Assembly (NCBI GenBank): GCA_964611635.1
Contig: CAZTAS010000026.1
Location: 1 to 38,405, forward strand
Source of the DNA: JAFDED01 sp964611635
GTDB taxonomy: Bacteria > Desulfobacterota > JAFDED01
Direction: 5' to 3'
Length of the DNA stretch: 38,405 bases
Shown: positions 15,284 through 23,498 of the stretch, in pieces
Layout of the letters: each line of letters starts with the position of its first letter
Numbering within the stretch: the stretch's first letter is position 1
The notes under the pieces: generated by a model
Database searches by the model: none
Told to the model about the DNA's origin: nothing
The model's input: the letters and a program-made list of their open reading frames with translations, nothing else
Made by a program: the position numbers and the translations under genes

Positions 15284-17242
15284 TCAAATCTCTTGAGCAA
15301 TATCAAAGGACTCTCTCATGGCTTCCAAAATTTTTCTCGGATGACGGTAATCCCCGATCAGATATGTCTCAGGGACATGCTCTCTGATCTTGTTAAAAAG
15401 TTTGAGGTCGGTTGTATATCCTGCTGCAAGAACAATGATGTCCGCATCGAATAGTGTTTCGTCGCCTTCCGGCGGTTGGCGACAAACCACTTTCTCCCCC
15501 CTTATTTCACAAACATATCTCTGAGGAAAGATTTGCACTCCCGCCTGATTTAACTCGTTTCGAAGGTAGAACTTCATGATGGGGCCGACGTCCATTCCTA
15601 TGTCCTCAAGCATTTCAAGAATAATCACCTGCCAGTTTTTTTGGGCCAGAAAGAGGGCTGTTTCGCAACCTACAAGCCCTCCGCCCACTACCGCGGCTTT
15701 CCCCGTTTTTTCCGGCAGATCCTTTTTATGAAGGATATCTTCGGCGTCCCTGACTTTTGATGTATCTGCTCCAGAAATGGGCAGCTTTATTGGAACCCCG
15801 CCCGCGCATACGATCACCGCATCCGGCCTTTCCTTCTTAATAAAATCGACGTCAACGAAGGTCTCCAGATTCACTCTCGCCCCGGAGCGCTCAAGACGCT
15901 GCATTAAATAACGCGTCAAATAGAGAAGCTCTTCTTTTCCCGGCGGCAGAGAAGCTGTCAAAACTTTCCCTCCCAGGTGGGCCTCCTTTTCATAAAGAAT
16001 CACGTCATGTCCCCGTTCCGCTAAAATGGAAGCGGCTTGCATTCCTGCCGGCCCGCCTCCAATCACTGCAACCTTTTTGGGGTTTGAAGCGGCGATACCG
16101 GTGGGTTCTGCTTCTCGCCCAACGGCGGGATTGACAGCGCAGGTTATTCCCGAATCTGACCAGTGGACGGACCTTTCGATGCATCCCTGGAGACAACCGA
16201 TGCAGCGACGAATGCTATCTAACTTTCCTTCTTTAACTTTGCTGGCAAAGGCCGGATCGGCGATATGCCCTCTCCCAACAGCGACCAGATCGGCCTTGCC
16301 CTCCAGGAGGAGGGACTCCGCCACTGCGGGATCGTTGATCCTTCCAATGGCCATAACGGGAATTGAAACGTGCTTTTTTACATCAGCGGCCAGATGGGCG
16401 TAGCAAGCCTGCTCAATATAGATGGGGGGCGAGGTGCTTCTTGCACCGGGCGCCTCGGGCGTGAGGGCCATCAAAGACCCGGCAGAGGCGGAAACACACA
16501 GCACATCCGTTCCGTTTTTTTCAAACAGGCGGGCATGAGCAAGGGCTTCTTCGATTTCAATTCCTCCCGGCGTATATTCATCCCCGGTCATTTTAACAAT
16601 GACTGGATACCTGAAACCCAGCACCTCTTTGATTCCTTTCAGGATTTCAAGAGGCAGTCGAGCTCTGTTTTCCGGAGTTCCGCCGTATTGATCGTTTCTA
16701 TGATTGCTATTGGGAGACAGAAACTGGGCCAATATGTACCCGTGGGTCGCATGGACTTCAACCCCATCGAAGCCCGCCTTTTGAGCTCGGACAGCTCCTT
16801 GAATAAATGCATCGCGAAGCCAATAGATCTCATCAAGGGTCATCTGGTGGGGCACAGGGGCTCCGGAAAAAATAGGAATGGGCGATGGAGCGATGGGCTT
16901 CGTCAGGATGACGATTGCGGGCGAGCGGCGGCCGGAGTGGTGGAGTTGCAGCACAGAGTGTGCCCCATCTTTGTGAAGGGCATTGACCAAACGGGATAGC
17001 CCATCCACAAAGCGATCGTGATCTATGCGTAGTTGATTCCTGGTAAAACGGCCATTAAAAGCAACGGCAGTAAATTCGATGGTAATCAGTCCAACGCCTC
17101 CTTTGGCGCGTGCCCGGTAATACTCTATAAGCTTTTGAGAAACGCTCCCATCCGCATTACCGAAATTCGTGGCCATGGCCGGCATCACGATACGATTTTT
17201 AAGCGTGATATTTCCAACAGTAATCGGAGTTATCAGAATCAT
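15284..17242 (-). CDS. Old-yellow-enzyme family Fe-S flavoenzyme (2,4-dienoyl-CoA/enoate reductase type)
   Basis: 652 residues. An FMN TIM barrel (1-~335) has HATHGY at 164-169, as in dienoyl-CoA reductases. Then come cysteines 347, 350, 354 and 368 (CxxCxxxC-x13-C) for one [4Fe-4S] cluster, then FAD/NAD(P) domains with GGGPAG at 395-400 and a second nucleotide motif (VVGGGLVGCETA). The length and order match FadH/enoate reductase proteins, which move electrons from NAD(P)H through FAD and the cluster to FMN and reduce a conjugated C=C. In this cluster it would saturate an unsaturated acyl-CoA or acid. It could equally be a demethylase or dehydrogenase of the trimethylamine dehydrogenase branch. 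Clean start with CAGGA upstream. Confidence 0.88.
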   Translation of the reverse strand: MILITPITVGNITLKNRIVMPAMATNFGNADGSVSQKLIEYYRARAKGGVGLITIEFTAVAFNGRFTRNQLRIDHDRFVDGLSRLVNALHKDGAHSVLQLHHSGRRSPAIVILTKPIAPSPIPIFSGAPVPHQMTLDEIYWLRDAFIQGAVRAQKAGFDGVEVHATHGYILAQFLSPNSNHRNDQYGGTPENRARLPLEILKGIKEVLGFRYPVIVKMTGDEYTPGGIEIEEALAHARLFEKNGTDVLCVSASAGSLMALTPEAPGARSTSPPIYIEQACYAHLAADVKKHVSIPVMAIGRINDPAVAESLLLEGKADLVAVGRGHIADPAFASKVKEGKLDSIRRCIGCLQGCIERSVHWSDSGITCAVNPAVGREAEPTGIAASNPKKVAVIGGGPAGMQAASILAERGHDVILYEKEAHLGGKVLTASLPPGKEELLYLTRYLMQRLERSGARVNLETFVDVDFIKKERPDAVIVCAGGVPIKLPISGADTSKVRDAEDILHKKDLPEKTGKAAVVGGGLVGCETALFLAQKNWQVIILEMLEDIGMDVGPIMKFYLRNELNQAGVQIFPQRYVCEIRGEKVVCRQPPEGDETLFDADIIVLAAGYTTDLKLFNKIREHVPETYLIGDYRHPRKILEAMRESFDIAQEI

Positions 17243-17360
17243 TGTATATCCTGATTGTACATGTCCGCGTATACCTTATATCCGGATTTGAAAGAACAAA
17301 ACATCATTTCAGGCCATCATCTGCTCGAGAGGAAAGATCTTGCAGGCCCAGTACCCGGGG

Positions 17361-18260
17361 TTAATCTAAATTAAGTAAGATTTCTTGATTCCTCTTCATC
17401 ATGGAATCTAAGTGTCCTTTAGCAATCCCTTTATCGTGCAGGGTCTGTGCAAAAACCCTCAAAAGCTCCGGAAAAACAGGATTGTACGTTTGCCCTCCAT
17501 CGCTGGAAAGGATACAATTTTCTGATCCTAACATATCGATAAATTCTTTGACTTGTTCTACGGATGCGTATCTGTGAAAACCCAAAGAAATTGCCGCGCA
17601 GAATTCGATCTTAGCCCCCAATTTTACTAATTTCTTCAAATCTTCTATATCCAGTGCGGGAACTCTGAAAAACGGGTGGCCGATTATTAATTTTCGAAAA
17701 CCGATGCTGTGTGAAAACTCTGCAACCTGGATGATTTCTTCCCGGGACAAATGGGCAGTACTGCAAATGGCGTCATATTCGGATATGATCTCCAGAGTCT
17801 CTTTTACCTCTTTTTTCAATTTCCCGTTTTCGATTACAGAAATGCCTTCTCTATTGTGACGTTCTGCTCTTAGTTTCTGTTTTTCAGTTGTCGGCGGTTT
17901 ATCCAGAGCCAGCGTGGACGATGATCCTATGATATTTATATGATGATCTGCATGCATAGTGGGCATCCAGATAAGTTTGGCCCCCATTTTTAAGATCTCT
18001 TCAACAACAATAGGGTTAATGCCGCCGACAAACTTATTAAGGATAAGACCGCCAAAAACCTTTATTTCGGGATGCATCCTGGAGGCGTGATATGCTCTTC
18101 CAACTGTACTTTCCACATGATTTTTCAGGACAATTGCTTTCATACCGTATTGGATAGCCAATTTGGCGGTATCAATATCATTCCATATTCTTTTATATTT
18201 ATCCGGCCCCGTATGAATATGTAAATCAATGCACCCTTTCAAAGAAATTAAATCTGCCAT
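17361..18260 (-). CDS. DUF6282 family protein, amidohydrolase-like (copy 1)
   Basis: 299 residues from the ATG at 18260, with AAAGGAG six bases upstream; an upstream in-frame start lies inside the preceding gene. The N terminus CIDLHIHTGPD is the HxH motif of metal-dependent TIM-barrel hydrolases. Later come VLKNHVEST, MPTMHADHH, STAHLSREE, IIGHPFFR and SSDGGQTYNP, which look like further metal and acid residues. The activity is unknown; a hydrolase or lyase on a cyclic or acyl substrate is plausible. It starts 29 bases after the enoyl-CoA hydratase gene. A paralogue is encoded at 26902-27753. Two copies in one catabolic cluster is the interesting point. Confidence 0.75.
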   Translation of the reverse strand: MADLISLKGCIDLHIHTGPDKYKRIWNDIDTAKLAIQYGMKAIVLKNHVESTVGRAYHASRMHPEIKVFGGLILNKFVGGINPIVVEEILKMGAKLIWMPTMHADHHINIIGSSSTLALDKPPTTEKQKLRAERHNREGISVIENGKLKKEVKETLEIISEYDAICSTAHLSREEIIQVAEFSHSIGFRKLIIGHPFFRVPALDIEDLKKLVKLGAKIEFCAAISLGFHRYASVEQVKEFIDMLGSENCILSSDGGQTYNPVFPELLRVFAQTLHDKGIAKGHLDSMMKRNQEILLNLD

Positions 18261-18288
18261 TATCCACTCCTTTAAAGAATAATTGCCT

Positions 18289-19065
18289 TTATCTTCCTTT
18301 ATAGACCGGCTTTTTCTTCTCAGCAAAAGCCCTTGGTCCTTCCTTCACATCCTCACTTTGTTTCAGAATATAACGCAACAATTCAGCCGATTGTCTCGAG
18401 TATTCAAAAGGCATATCCAATCCCAGCCGAGCAATCCGTTTGGTTGCTTTCACTGCCAGGGGAGCGTTCCCGCATATTTTCCTGGCCATCTCTTCAGCAC
18501 ATGAGAGCAATGCGGGCTTAGGCACCACCTTATTTACGAGACCTATGCGGTATGCTTCCTGGGCGTCGATAGTTTCACCGGTCAAAAGCAATTCCATGGC
18601 ATGACACCATGATATTGATCTGGGCAGCAGCAAACTTCCCACTGCTGTGGGCATGCCATGCCTTACTTCGGGAAAGCCAAAGACCGCATTCTCGGAGGCT
18701 ATTCTGATGTCCCCCAATAAGGCTATTGTAAACCCCCAACCGAGGGCATAGCCATTGACAGCGGCAATGACCGGCTTAAATGTTTTTACTGCATGGGCAA
18801 TGGTGAAATTATGGAAAGATTCGAATATCTCATTTATTTCCGGGGTCCCTTCGCCATCTTTGTATTTTTTAAGATCCCGTCCAACGGAGAAAGCTTTCTC
18901 ACCCGAGCCCGTCATCAGGATCGCCCATATATCGGGATCATCCCCAAAATCTACCCATGATGTCCAAAGACTCCGCAATGTTTCGTTGTCCAGAGCGTTC
19001 AGCACCTCGGGTCGGTTGAATGTCAGATAACCGATCCTATCTTTCTTATTAACGATTAACGTCAT
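18289..19065 (-). CDS. Enoyl-CoA hydratase/isomerase (crotonase) family protein
   Basis: 258 residues with GGGAGG five bases before the ATG. Crotonase fold: NRPEVLNALD, AFSVGRDL for the CoA-binding loop, GYALGWG and FPEVRHGMP. Both glutamates of true hydratases are in place: E133 (FPEV) and E158 (AMELLLTG). An odd point is the Trp in GYALGWG, where most family members have Gly, and the loss of the usual PGGGGTQ after the first Glu (here PTAVGSLLLPR). The substrate pocket is therefore probably altered. It may hydrate an enoyl-CoA, or act as an isomerase or C-C hydrolase. It lies 24 bases from the 2-hydroxyacid dehydrogenase gene upstream. Confidence 0.88.
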   Translation of the reverse strand: MTLIVNKKDRIGYLTFNRPEVLNALDNETLRSLWTSWVDFGDDPDIWAILMTGSGEKAFSVGRDLKKYKDGEGTPEINEIFESFHNFTIAHAVKTFKPVIAAVNGYALGWGFTIALLGDIRIASENAVFGFPEVRHGMPTAVGSLLLPRSISWCHAMELLLTGETIDAQEAYRIGLVNKVVPKPALLSCAEEMARKICGNAPLAVKATKRIARLGLDMPFEYSRQSAELLRYILKQSEDVKEGPRAFAEKKKPVYKGR

Positions 19066-19089
19066 TGATTCCTCCCAGCTTCGGGGCGG

Positions 19090-20076
19090 CTATCCCAGGT
19101 TGAAAACCTCCGGATTAACAATATTTTTCGGATCAGGCCTTTTGCTATTTAGAATGTCGGCGACATTTTGTGCCGCAAGGGTCACGCTTCGGAGCCTTGT
19201 TTTTAGAGTGCTTCCTCCAATATGAGGAGTAAGCACAACATTGTCCATGGATAAAAGGGGATTGTCGAGACTTACCGGCTCCCTTTCGTGAACATCGAGG
19301 GCTGCTCCTGCTATCCATCCGTGTTTCAGAGCTTTTATCAATGCATCTTCCTGTACTAATCCTCCTCTCGATGTATTTACCAAGTATGCAGTGTTTCGCA
19401 TGGCTCTTAACTCATTCTCTCCTATCAAGCCCTTGGTCTGTAAAGTGAGTCTTTTATGGATGGATACAATATCAGATTCCTTGAGAAGGCTTTGTAAATC
19501 AACAAATTCCACGTTTGTAAATTCTGGTTTCTCATGTGCTCTCGATTCGGTAAAAACGAAAATCTTCTTTACTTCAAAGCCCTGGAGTTTCTTTATTACA
19601 AGTTTAGCAACGACGCCATAACCGATGATGCCGATGGTACTGCCCAGGATTTCAAAACCCATAAATGTATCGTCTCGCCAACCTCCCCCCTTGATGTGGT
19701 TTTTGCTCTCCTGTATACGGCGAGACACGGCTAGAATCAGTCCAATGGTCAATTCGGCCGTGGAATTGGTGTTTACCCCAGGTACATTGGCGACGGGGAT
19801 GCCCATCTCTGTTGCAGCCTTGATGTCAATATTTTCAATTCCGGTCCCGTATTTTCCGATTACCTTGAGGTTGGGACAGGCTTCGATCACGGTTCTCGTC
19901 ATCTTGGTCGTCAGCGTGATCAGAACTGCGTCAACGTTCCTGACTATAGAAATCAGTTCAGCTTCATTTCTTGCCTCGCCGGTTTTTATCTCTGCGATTG
20001 GATCGAGGATTTTCTTCTGTGGTTCTATGGGTGGCAGAAATTCCGGAATATATACAATCCATTTTTTATTCTTCAT
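19090..20076 (-). CDS. D-2-hydroxyacid dehydrogenase (phosphoglycerate dehydrogenase-like)
   Basis: 328 residues. The catalytic triad of the family is present: R237 (NTSRGG), E266 (DVHEREP) and H285 (TPHIGGST). The nucleotide-binding segment is GIIGYGVVA, with Ala where the third Gly normally stands. The acidic residue expected at the end of the next strand is not obvious, so the cofactor preference (NAD or NADP) is uncertain. These enzymes interconvert 2-oxo acids and D-2-hydroxy acids. With a LarA-like racemase and an SDR next door, it would oxidise one enantiomer of a 2-hydroxy acid after racemisation, or reduce the oxo acid. The start is backed by GGAG eight bases upstream. It could be a serA paralogue, but the context argues for catabolism. 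Confidence 0.87.
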   Translation of the reverse strand: MKNKKWIVYIPEFLPPIEPQKKILDPIAEIKTGEARNEAELISIVRNVDAVLITLTTKMTRTVIEACPNLKVIGKYGTGIENIDIKAATEMGIPVANVPGVNTNSTAELTIGLILAVSRRIQESKNHIKGGGWRDDTFMGFEILGSTIGIIGYGVVAKLVIKKLQGFEVKKIFVFTESRAHEKPEFTNVEFVDLQSLLKESDIVSIHKRLTLQTKGLIGENELRAMRNTAYLVNTSRGGLVQEDALIKALKHGWIAGAALDVHEREPVSLDNPLLSMDNVVLTPHIGGSTLKTRLRSVTLAAQNVADILNSKRPDPKNIVNPEVFNLG

Positions 20077-20146
20077 GTAATGTTCTCCAGTTTTTACGGT
20101 GTGAACAGCCCACCCTACGGGGTTGAGAGATCTTCAAAGGAAGGAA

Positions 20147-20932
20147 CTAGCGCATTTCTCTGCCACCTGAGACATTGATCACCTGGCCTGTCATGCCGCT
20201 GGCGTCCGCCGAGGCAAGAAATACGGCCACAGCGGCTACCTCTTCAGGTTGGATAAATCTTCCCAAAGGTGTCGCCGCGATCCTCTCTTGAGCTGCTTTC
20301 TCATATGATATGCCAAGAGCCTCGGCTTTTTTCGCGAATACTTTACGGATACGCTCACCTTCAATGGTTCCGGGGCATATGGCATTGATACGGATGTTAT
20401 AGGGAGCGAATTCCATGGCCAAGCTGTGGGTCAGGTTCACCATTGCCGCCTTGGTGGCGGCATAGGGGCTCCGCAGAGCCCGTCCGGTTTTTGCAGCTAC
20501 GGAAGCGATATTTATGATTGCTCCGTTTCGCTGCTTTGTCATGATCTGCAAAGCTTCCCTGGCGCAATAAACCGCTCCGAGTAAATTGGTTTTCAAGACA
20601 TGGTCCCATTCTTCAGCGGTAATCTCGGTGGCTAATTTTGTGGGCCCCATAATCCCCGCATTATTCACCAGGATGTCAAGTCTGCCGAATGTATCATAAA
20701 CGGTCTTGACCATAGCCTTTACTTGGGATTCATTTGCCACATCGGTTTCTATAGCAAGACACTCGGCGCAAAGGCTTTTCAATTCATTGGATGTTTCTTC
20801 AAGGCGGGAGGCTGTGCGCGCAACAATGGTTACCATTGCCCCTTCACTGGCCATGGCAATAGCAATGGATTTCCCTATCCCTTGACTTCCCCCGGTGACA
20901 ATGGCGATCTTATCTTTCAGCTTCATGCTCAT
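20147..20932 (-). CDS. Short-chain dehydrogenase/reductase (FabG-like)
   Basis: 261 residues. Classical SDR: TGGSQGIG at 13-20 for NAD(P), NNAG at 90-93, Ser144, Tyr157 and Lys161 (SPYAATK) as the catalytic set, and a C-terminal GQVINVSGG. There is no ribosome site of its own; the ATG overlaps the TGA of the LarA-like gene (ATGA at 20932-20929), so translation is coupled. The substrate is probably a hydroxyacyl compound of the same pathway, oxidised to the oxo form. The pairing with a racemase suggests stereospecific handling of a hydroxy group. The alternate internal start two codons on makes no difference. Confidence 0.9.
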   Translation of the reverse strand: MSMKLKDKIAIVTGGSQGIGKSIAIAMASEGAMVTIVARTASRLEETSNELKSLCAECLAIETDVANESQVKAMVKTVYDTFGRLDILVNNAGIMGPTKLATEITAEEWDHVLKTNLLGAVYCAREALQIMTKQRNGAIINIASVAAKTGRALRSPYAATKAAMVNLTHSLAMEFAPYNIRINAICPGTIEGERIRKVFAKKAEALGISYEKAAQERIAATPLGRFIQPEEVAAVAVFLASADASGMTGQVINVSGGREMR

Positions 20933-22200
20933 GAACCAAAATACTGGACCGTGGCATCGGGATATATAGCAATTCTTGCACTATTCCCATATGATTTCTT
21001 CACCATATCAATTACTTCTTCCCAATGTTTCATCCAGATTATTGAATCCTCCGGCCCATACCAGGCAGCGTCTGCCCTGTTTATATAGGGCGTGTAAATA
21101 ATCAAACGGCGAACCCTTGGAGCCAGAGGCTTAGGACCCCAGAGCCTGCCGCCAACTGCTTTGCCGAAATGTCCTGACAGGTAATGGCTTACCTGGCCAG
21201 TTGGATTATGGTTGATCAGGATTATGTCGCCGCCCTCTTCCTTCAAGGATTGGCAGCCCAGGCGCACGGCAATGTGGGCTTCACTGGCCTTAGCATAAGC
21301 ATTAACCACTACAACATCCATTTCTGCCACTGAATTCGTATGATAGACTTTTCTGGCCAGCTCGAGACCCCTTCGGTGAGCGGCCACAAAATCTCCAACA
21401 TAAAGACCGACAATTTCTCGCTGCAAATTCGTTACTGCGTTGATGATCACGTCAAGGCCCGCTATTTTGGCCCCCTCTTCGATATCCAATCTAAGTTCAT
21501 TCTTCTCTACCTTCCCGATTCCAACTGAAGGGTGCAGTTTTCCCAGTTGATGTTCGCTGGTAGGTTTGTCGCGACCTCCAACTTTGTGATGATTTGCCCA
21601 GAGAGTCTCCATGGATGCCACCCCCGGGATAAGAATTTTTGCACCGCCGCCAAATCCTGCCGTGTAATGGGGAAGAATGCTTCCTATTCCTATCTTAAAA
21701 TCACAGCTCATTACCTCACTGTTGATTTCTATGGGGGTTCCCTTTTGGGTTTTTCCAATATTTATGCAGTTCTCAAAAGGATTGTGGTTATAGACTGGAA
21801 ATCTTTCCAGCACTTCTTCGCCGAGCTTTTTTACAAAATCTTCGCGCTCAAGGGCTCCGTGAGCACCTAGAGCGGCAATAAAACGGATTTGTCCATCCTT
21901 GATGTCAGCCGCTTTCAGTTGTTCCAGCAGGTATGGGATAACCTTAAACACCTTCGTAGGACGGCTCATATCATCAAAGATGATGGCGACTTCTTTTTTT
22001 CCTTTTGCAAGCTGGGCTATGGTTTCAGTGCCAATAGGCGCGTAAAAGGACTCCTCAAGTTGCTTCTCACTCAAAGGGGGTCGATCAGCGCCCTGCATGG
22101 GACAGAAACTTACCTCCCAGGAGGGGTGGAAATGTAACTCTATCTCCTCGTCGCCATACCATGCCGCCTGCGGCACGCAAAATTTATTGGTAAGCCTCAT
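20929..22200 (-). CDS. LarA-like nickel-pincer racemase/epimerase (DUF2088)
   Basis: 423 residues. The residues that hold the nickel-pincer cofactor in lactate racemase are all present with near-identical spacing: H114 (LGAHG), H178 (LPHYTAGF), K188 (GGGAK) and H204 (NHHK). In LarA these are His108, His174, Lys184 and His200, so the Lys-His distances (10 and 16) are the same. SRPT at 79-82 is the substrate-binding loop. Family members racemise or epimerise 2-hydroxy acids by hydride transfer. The substrate here is not lactate for certain; the N terminus and the ~210 C-terminal residues differ from lactate racemase. The cofactor genes (larB, larC, larE) are not in the window and must lie elsewhere. 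It leads the SDR gene with a 4-base overlap. Confidence 0.85.
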   Translation of the reverse strand: MRLTNKFCVPQAAWYGDEEIELHFHPSWEVSFCPMQGADRPPLSEKQLEESFYAPIGTETIAQLAKGKKEVAIIFDDMSRPTKVFKVIPYLLEQLKAADIKDGQIRFIAALGAHGALEREDFVKKLGEEVLERFPVYNHNPFENCINIGKTQKGTPIEINSEVMSCDFKIGIGSILPHYTAGFGGGAKILIPGVASMETLWANHHKVGGRDKPTSEHQLGKLHPSVGIGKVEKNELRLDIEEGAKIAGLDVIINAVTNLQREIVGLYVGDFVAAHRRGLELARKVYHTNSVAEMDVVVVNAYAKASEAHIAVRLGCQSLKEEGGDIILINHNPTGQVSHYLSGHFGKAVGGRLWGPKPLAPRVRRLIIYTPYINRADAAWYGPEDSIIWMKHWEEVIDMVKKSYGNSARIAIYPDATVQYFGS

Positions 22201-22238
22201 CTTATTATTTGTCCTTCCATAATAAAAGATCGCAGTTT

Positions 22239-23411
22239 TTACAATCGCTTATCCAAGGGCCATGTGCCCTTATCACGGCTTGGTAATACAACGGTCGAAT
22301 GGCCGGGCATGATGTTTTCCCCTCGCTGGTTCTCTGCCCATGTTTCAATATCCGCGCAGCATTCTCCTTCTTCGTCGGTATACTTCTTGCTCACCTTGCC
22401 GTGGAACCATATCACGTCAGATAAATACACAAATTTCCTATATTCCGCGTAGCATGTCTTGAGCCATCCCTCATCGCCGATCCAGCCGGTCAAATGCTGG
22501 ATCAACCACTGTTGACGCTGGACTCCCACATCGTAAGGATAGGGAACGCCTGCCCCTCTTGCAGCCTCAATGTTATAATGAACGGCAAAGGTCGGCTCCA
22601 AGGCCCCGGTTTGAGGATCCCTGAAAGCCCAGGCAGGATGTCTTTTATAATCTCGCAATGCCGCTCCTAATGCTTTCAATTTAACAGGAGCGCATCCGAT
22701 GCACCAGGCAATGATATCAGTAATTCCTAACGGGCCTTTGACAAGCGCGGGAAGAGTTTCCCCTTCCTGGACATCTTCCCAGTAACGGGCCTCCGACCCT
22801 CTGATCTGTTCTTCCAAAACCTGCTTCTCTATCATCTTCAATTCATCTTCTGTCCAGGGATGAGGAACCTGAATATCAGAATATTTCCCCTTTTCCTGGG
22901 CGGCTTTTCTCTCCGCCCGGACACTCCATGATTTCGCATTGGCAACTCGCTCTCCGAACTGGTTATAGAAATTGTTGTCATAGTGGACGATGATGATTCT
23001 CCCCGCAAATCTACTCTCCTTATCTTCAAAATGGGTAAAAGTACATTCCGGAGTGATGATTGTCCCCTCGAAGAGAGGCTTGAAAAAAGTCCAGTCGTTC
23101 CCGGAATGGAAAGCATGAACCCCCTTTAATCCCTGGGGAATCCAGGTGGGAAAGACGCTGTAAAGCCATGAAGGGGGTGCGATTAATTTTCCGTAATGAG
23201 TATTGGCAGCGTATTCTTCATCCCGGTATAGGGGGTTGACATCCCCTATACCATCCACAAAGTGCCTTATGCTATCCTTACAAACCAGCGTATGAAAGGG
23301 CTCAACTTTGAATTTCTTGCCGATGCGACTTCGAAGCTCCTCAAGACCTTCTTCAGTTATTCTTCCCTCGCTCAATTGCACTTTTTTCCCCACCGCTTCT
23401 TTTCCGTCCAT
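22239..23411 (-). CDS. MaoC-like acyl-CoA hydratase/dehydratase (double hotdog)
   Basis: 390 residues from the ATG at 23411 (AAAGGAGG, seven bases upstream; a TTG six bases earlier is too close to that site). The first hotdog holds the hydratase signature DVNPLYRDEEYAANTHYG, where Asp and the following residues build the R-specific enoyl-CoA hydratase site, followed by IAPPSWLY. The second hotdog starts about residue 210 and ends with WAENQRGENIMPG. Two fused hotdogs of this length are typical of MaoC-type hydratases for bulky acyl-CoAs. It would add or remove water on the pathway acyl-CoA. It lies between the acyl-CoA ligase and LarA-like genes, in the same direction. Confidence 0.82.
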   Translation of the reverse strand: MDGKEAVGKKVQLSEGRITEEGLEELRSRIGKKFKVEPFHTLVCKDSIRHFVDGIGDVNPLYRDEEYAANTHYGKLIAPPSWLYSVFPTWIPQGLKGVHAFHSGNDWTFFKPLFEGTIITPECTFTHFEDKESRFAGRIIIVHYDNNFYNQFGERVANAKSWSVRAERKAAQEKGKYSDIQVPHPWTEDELKMIEKQVLEEQIRGSEARYWEDVQEGETLPALVKGPLGITDIIAWCIGCAPVKLKALGAALRDYKRHPAWAFRDPQTGALEPTFAVHYNIEAARGAGVPYPYDVGVQRQQWLIQHLTGWIGDEGWLKTCYAEYRKFVYLSDVIWFHGKVSKKYTDEEGECCADIETWAENQRGENIMPGHSTVVLPSRDKGTWPLDKRL

Positions 23412-23498
23412 ACTCAAACCTCCTTTAAGAGCATAAGAGTAAAATGGTAAATATTTTCAGAAGATTTTTTATGAAGTCGATCAAGGGTGGGTCCATTT

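Noticed and set aside
16555..16568. Second copy of the tRNA-Glu 3' end (TTCAATTCC) as the other attachment site of an element
   Set aside because: Only nine bases match, inside the coding sequence of the flavoenzyme; no longer match was found in the window.
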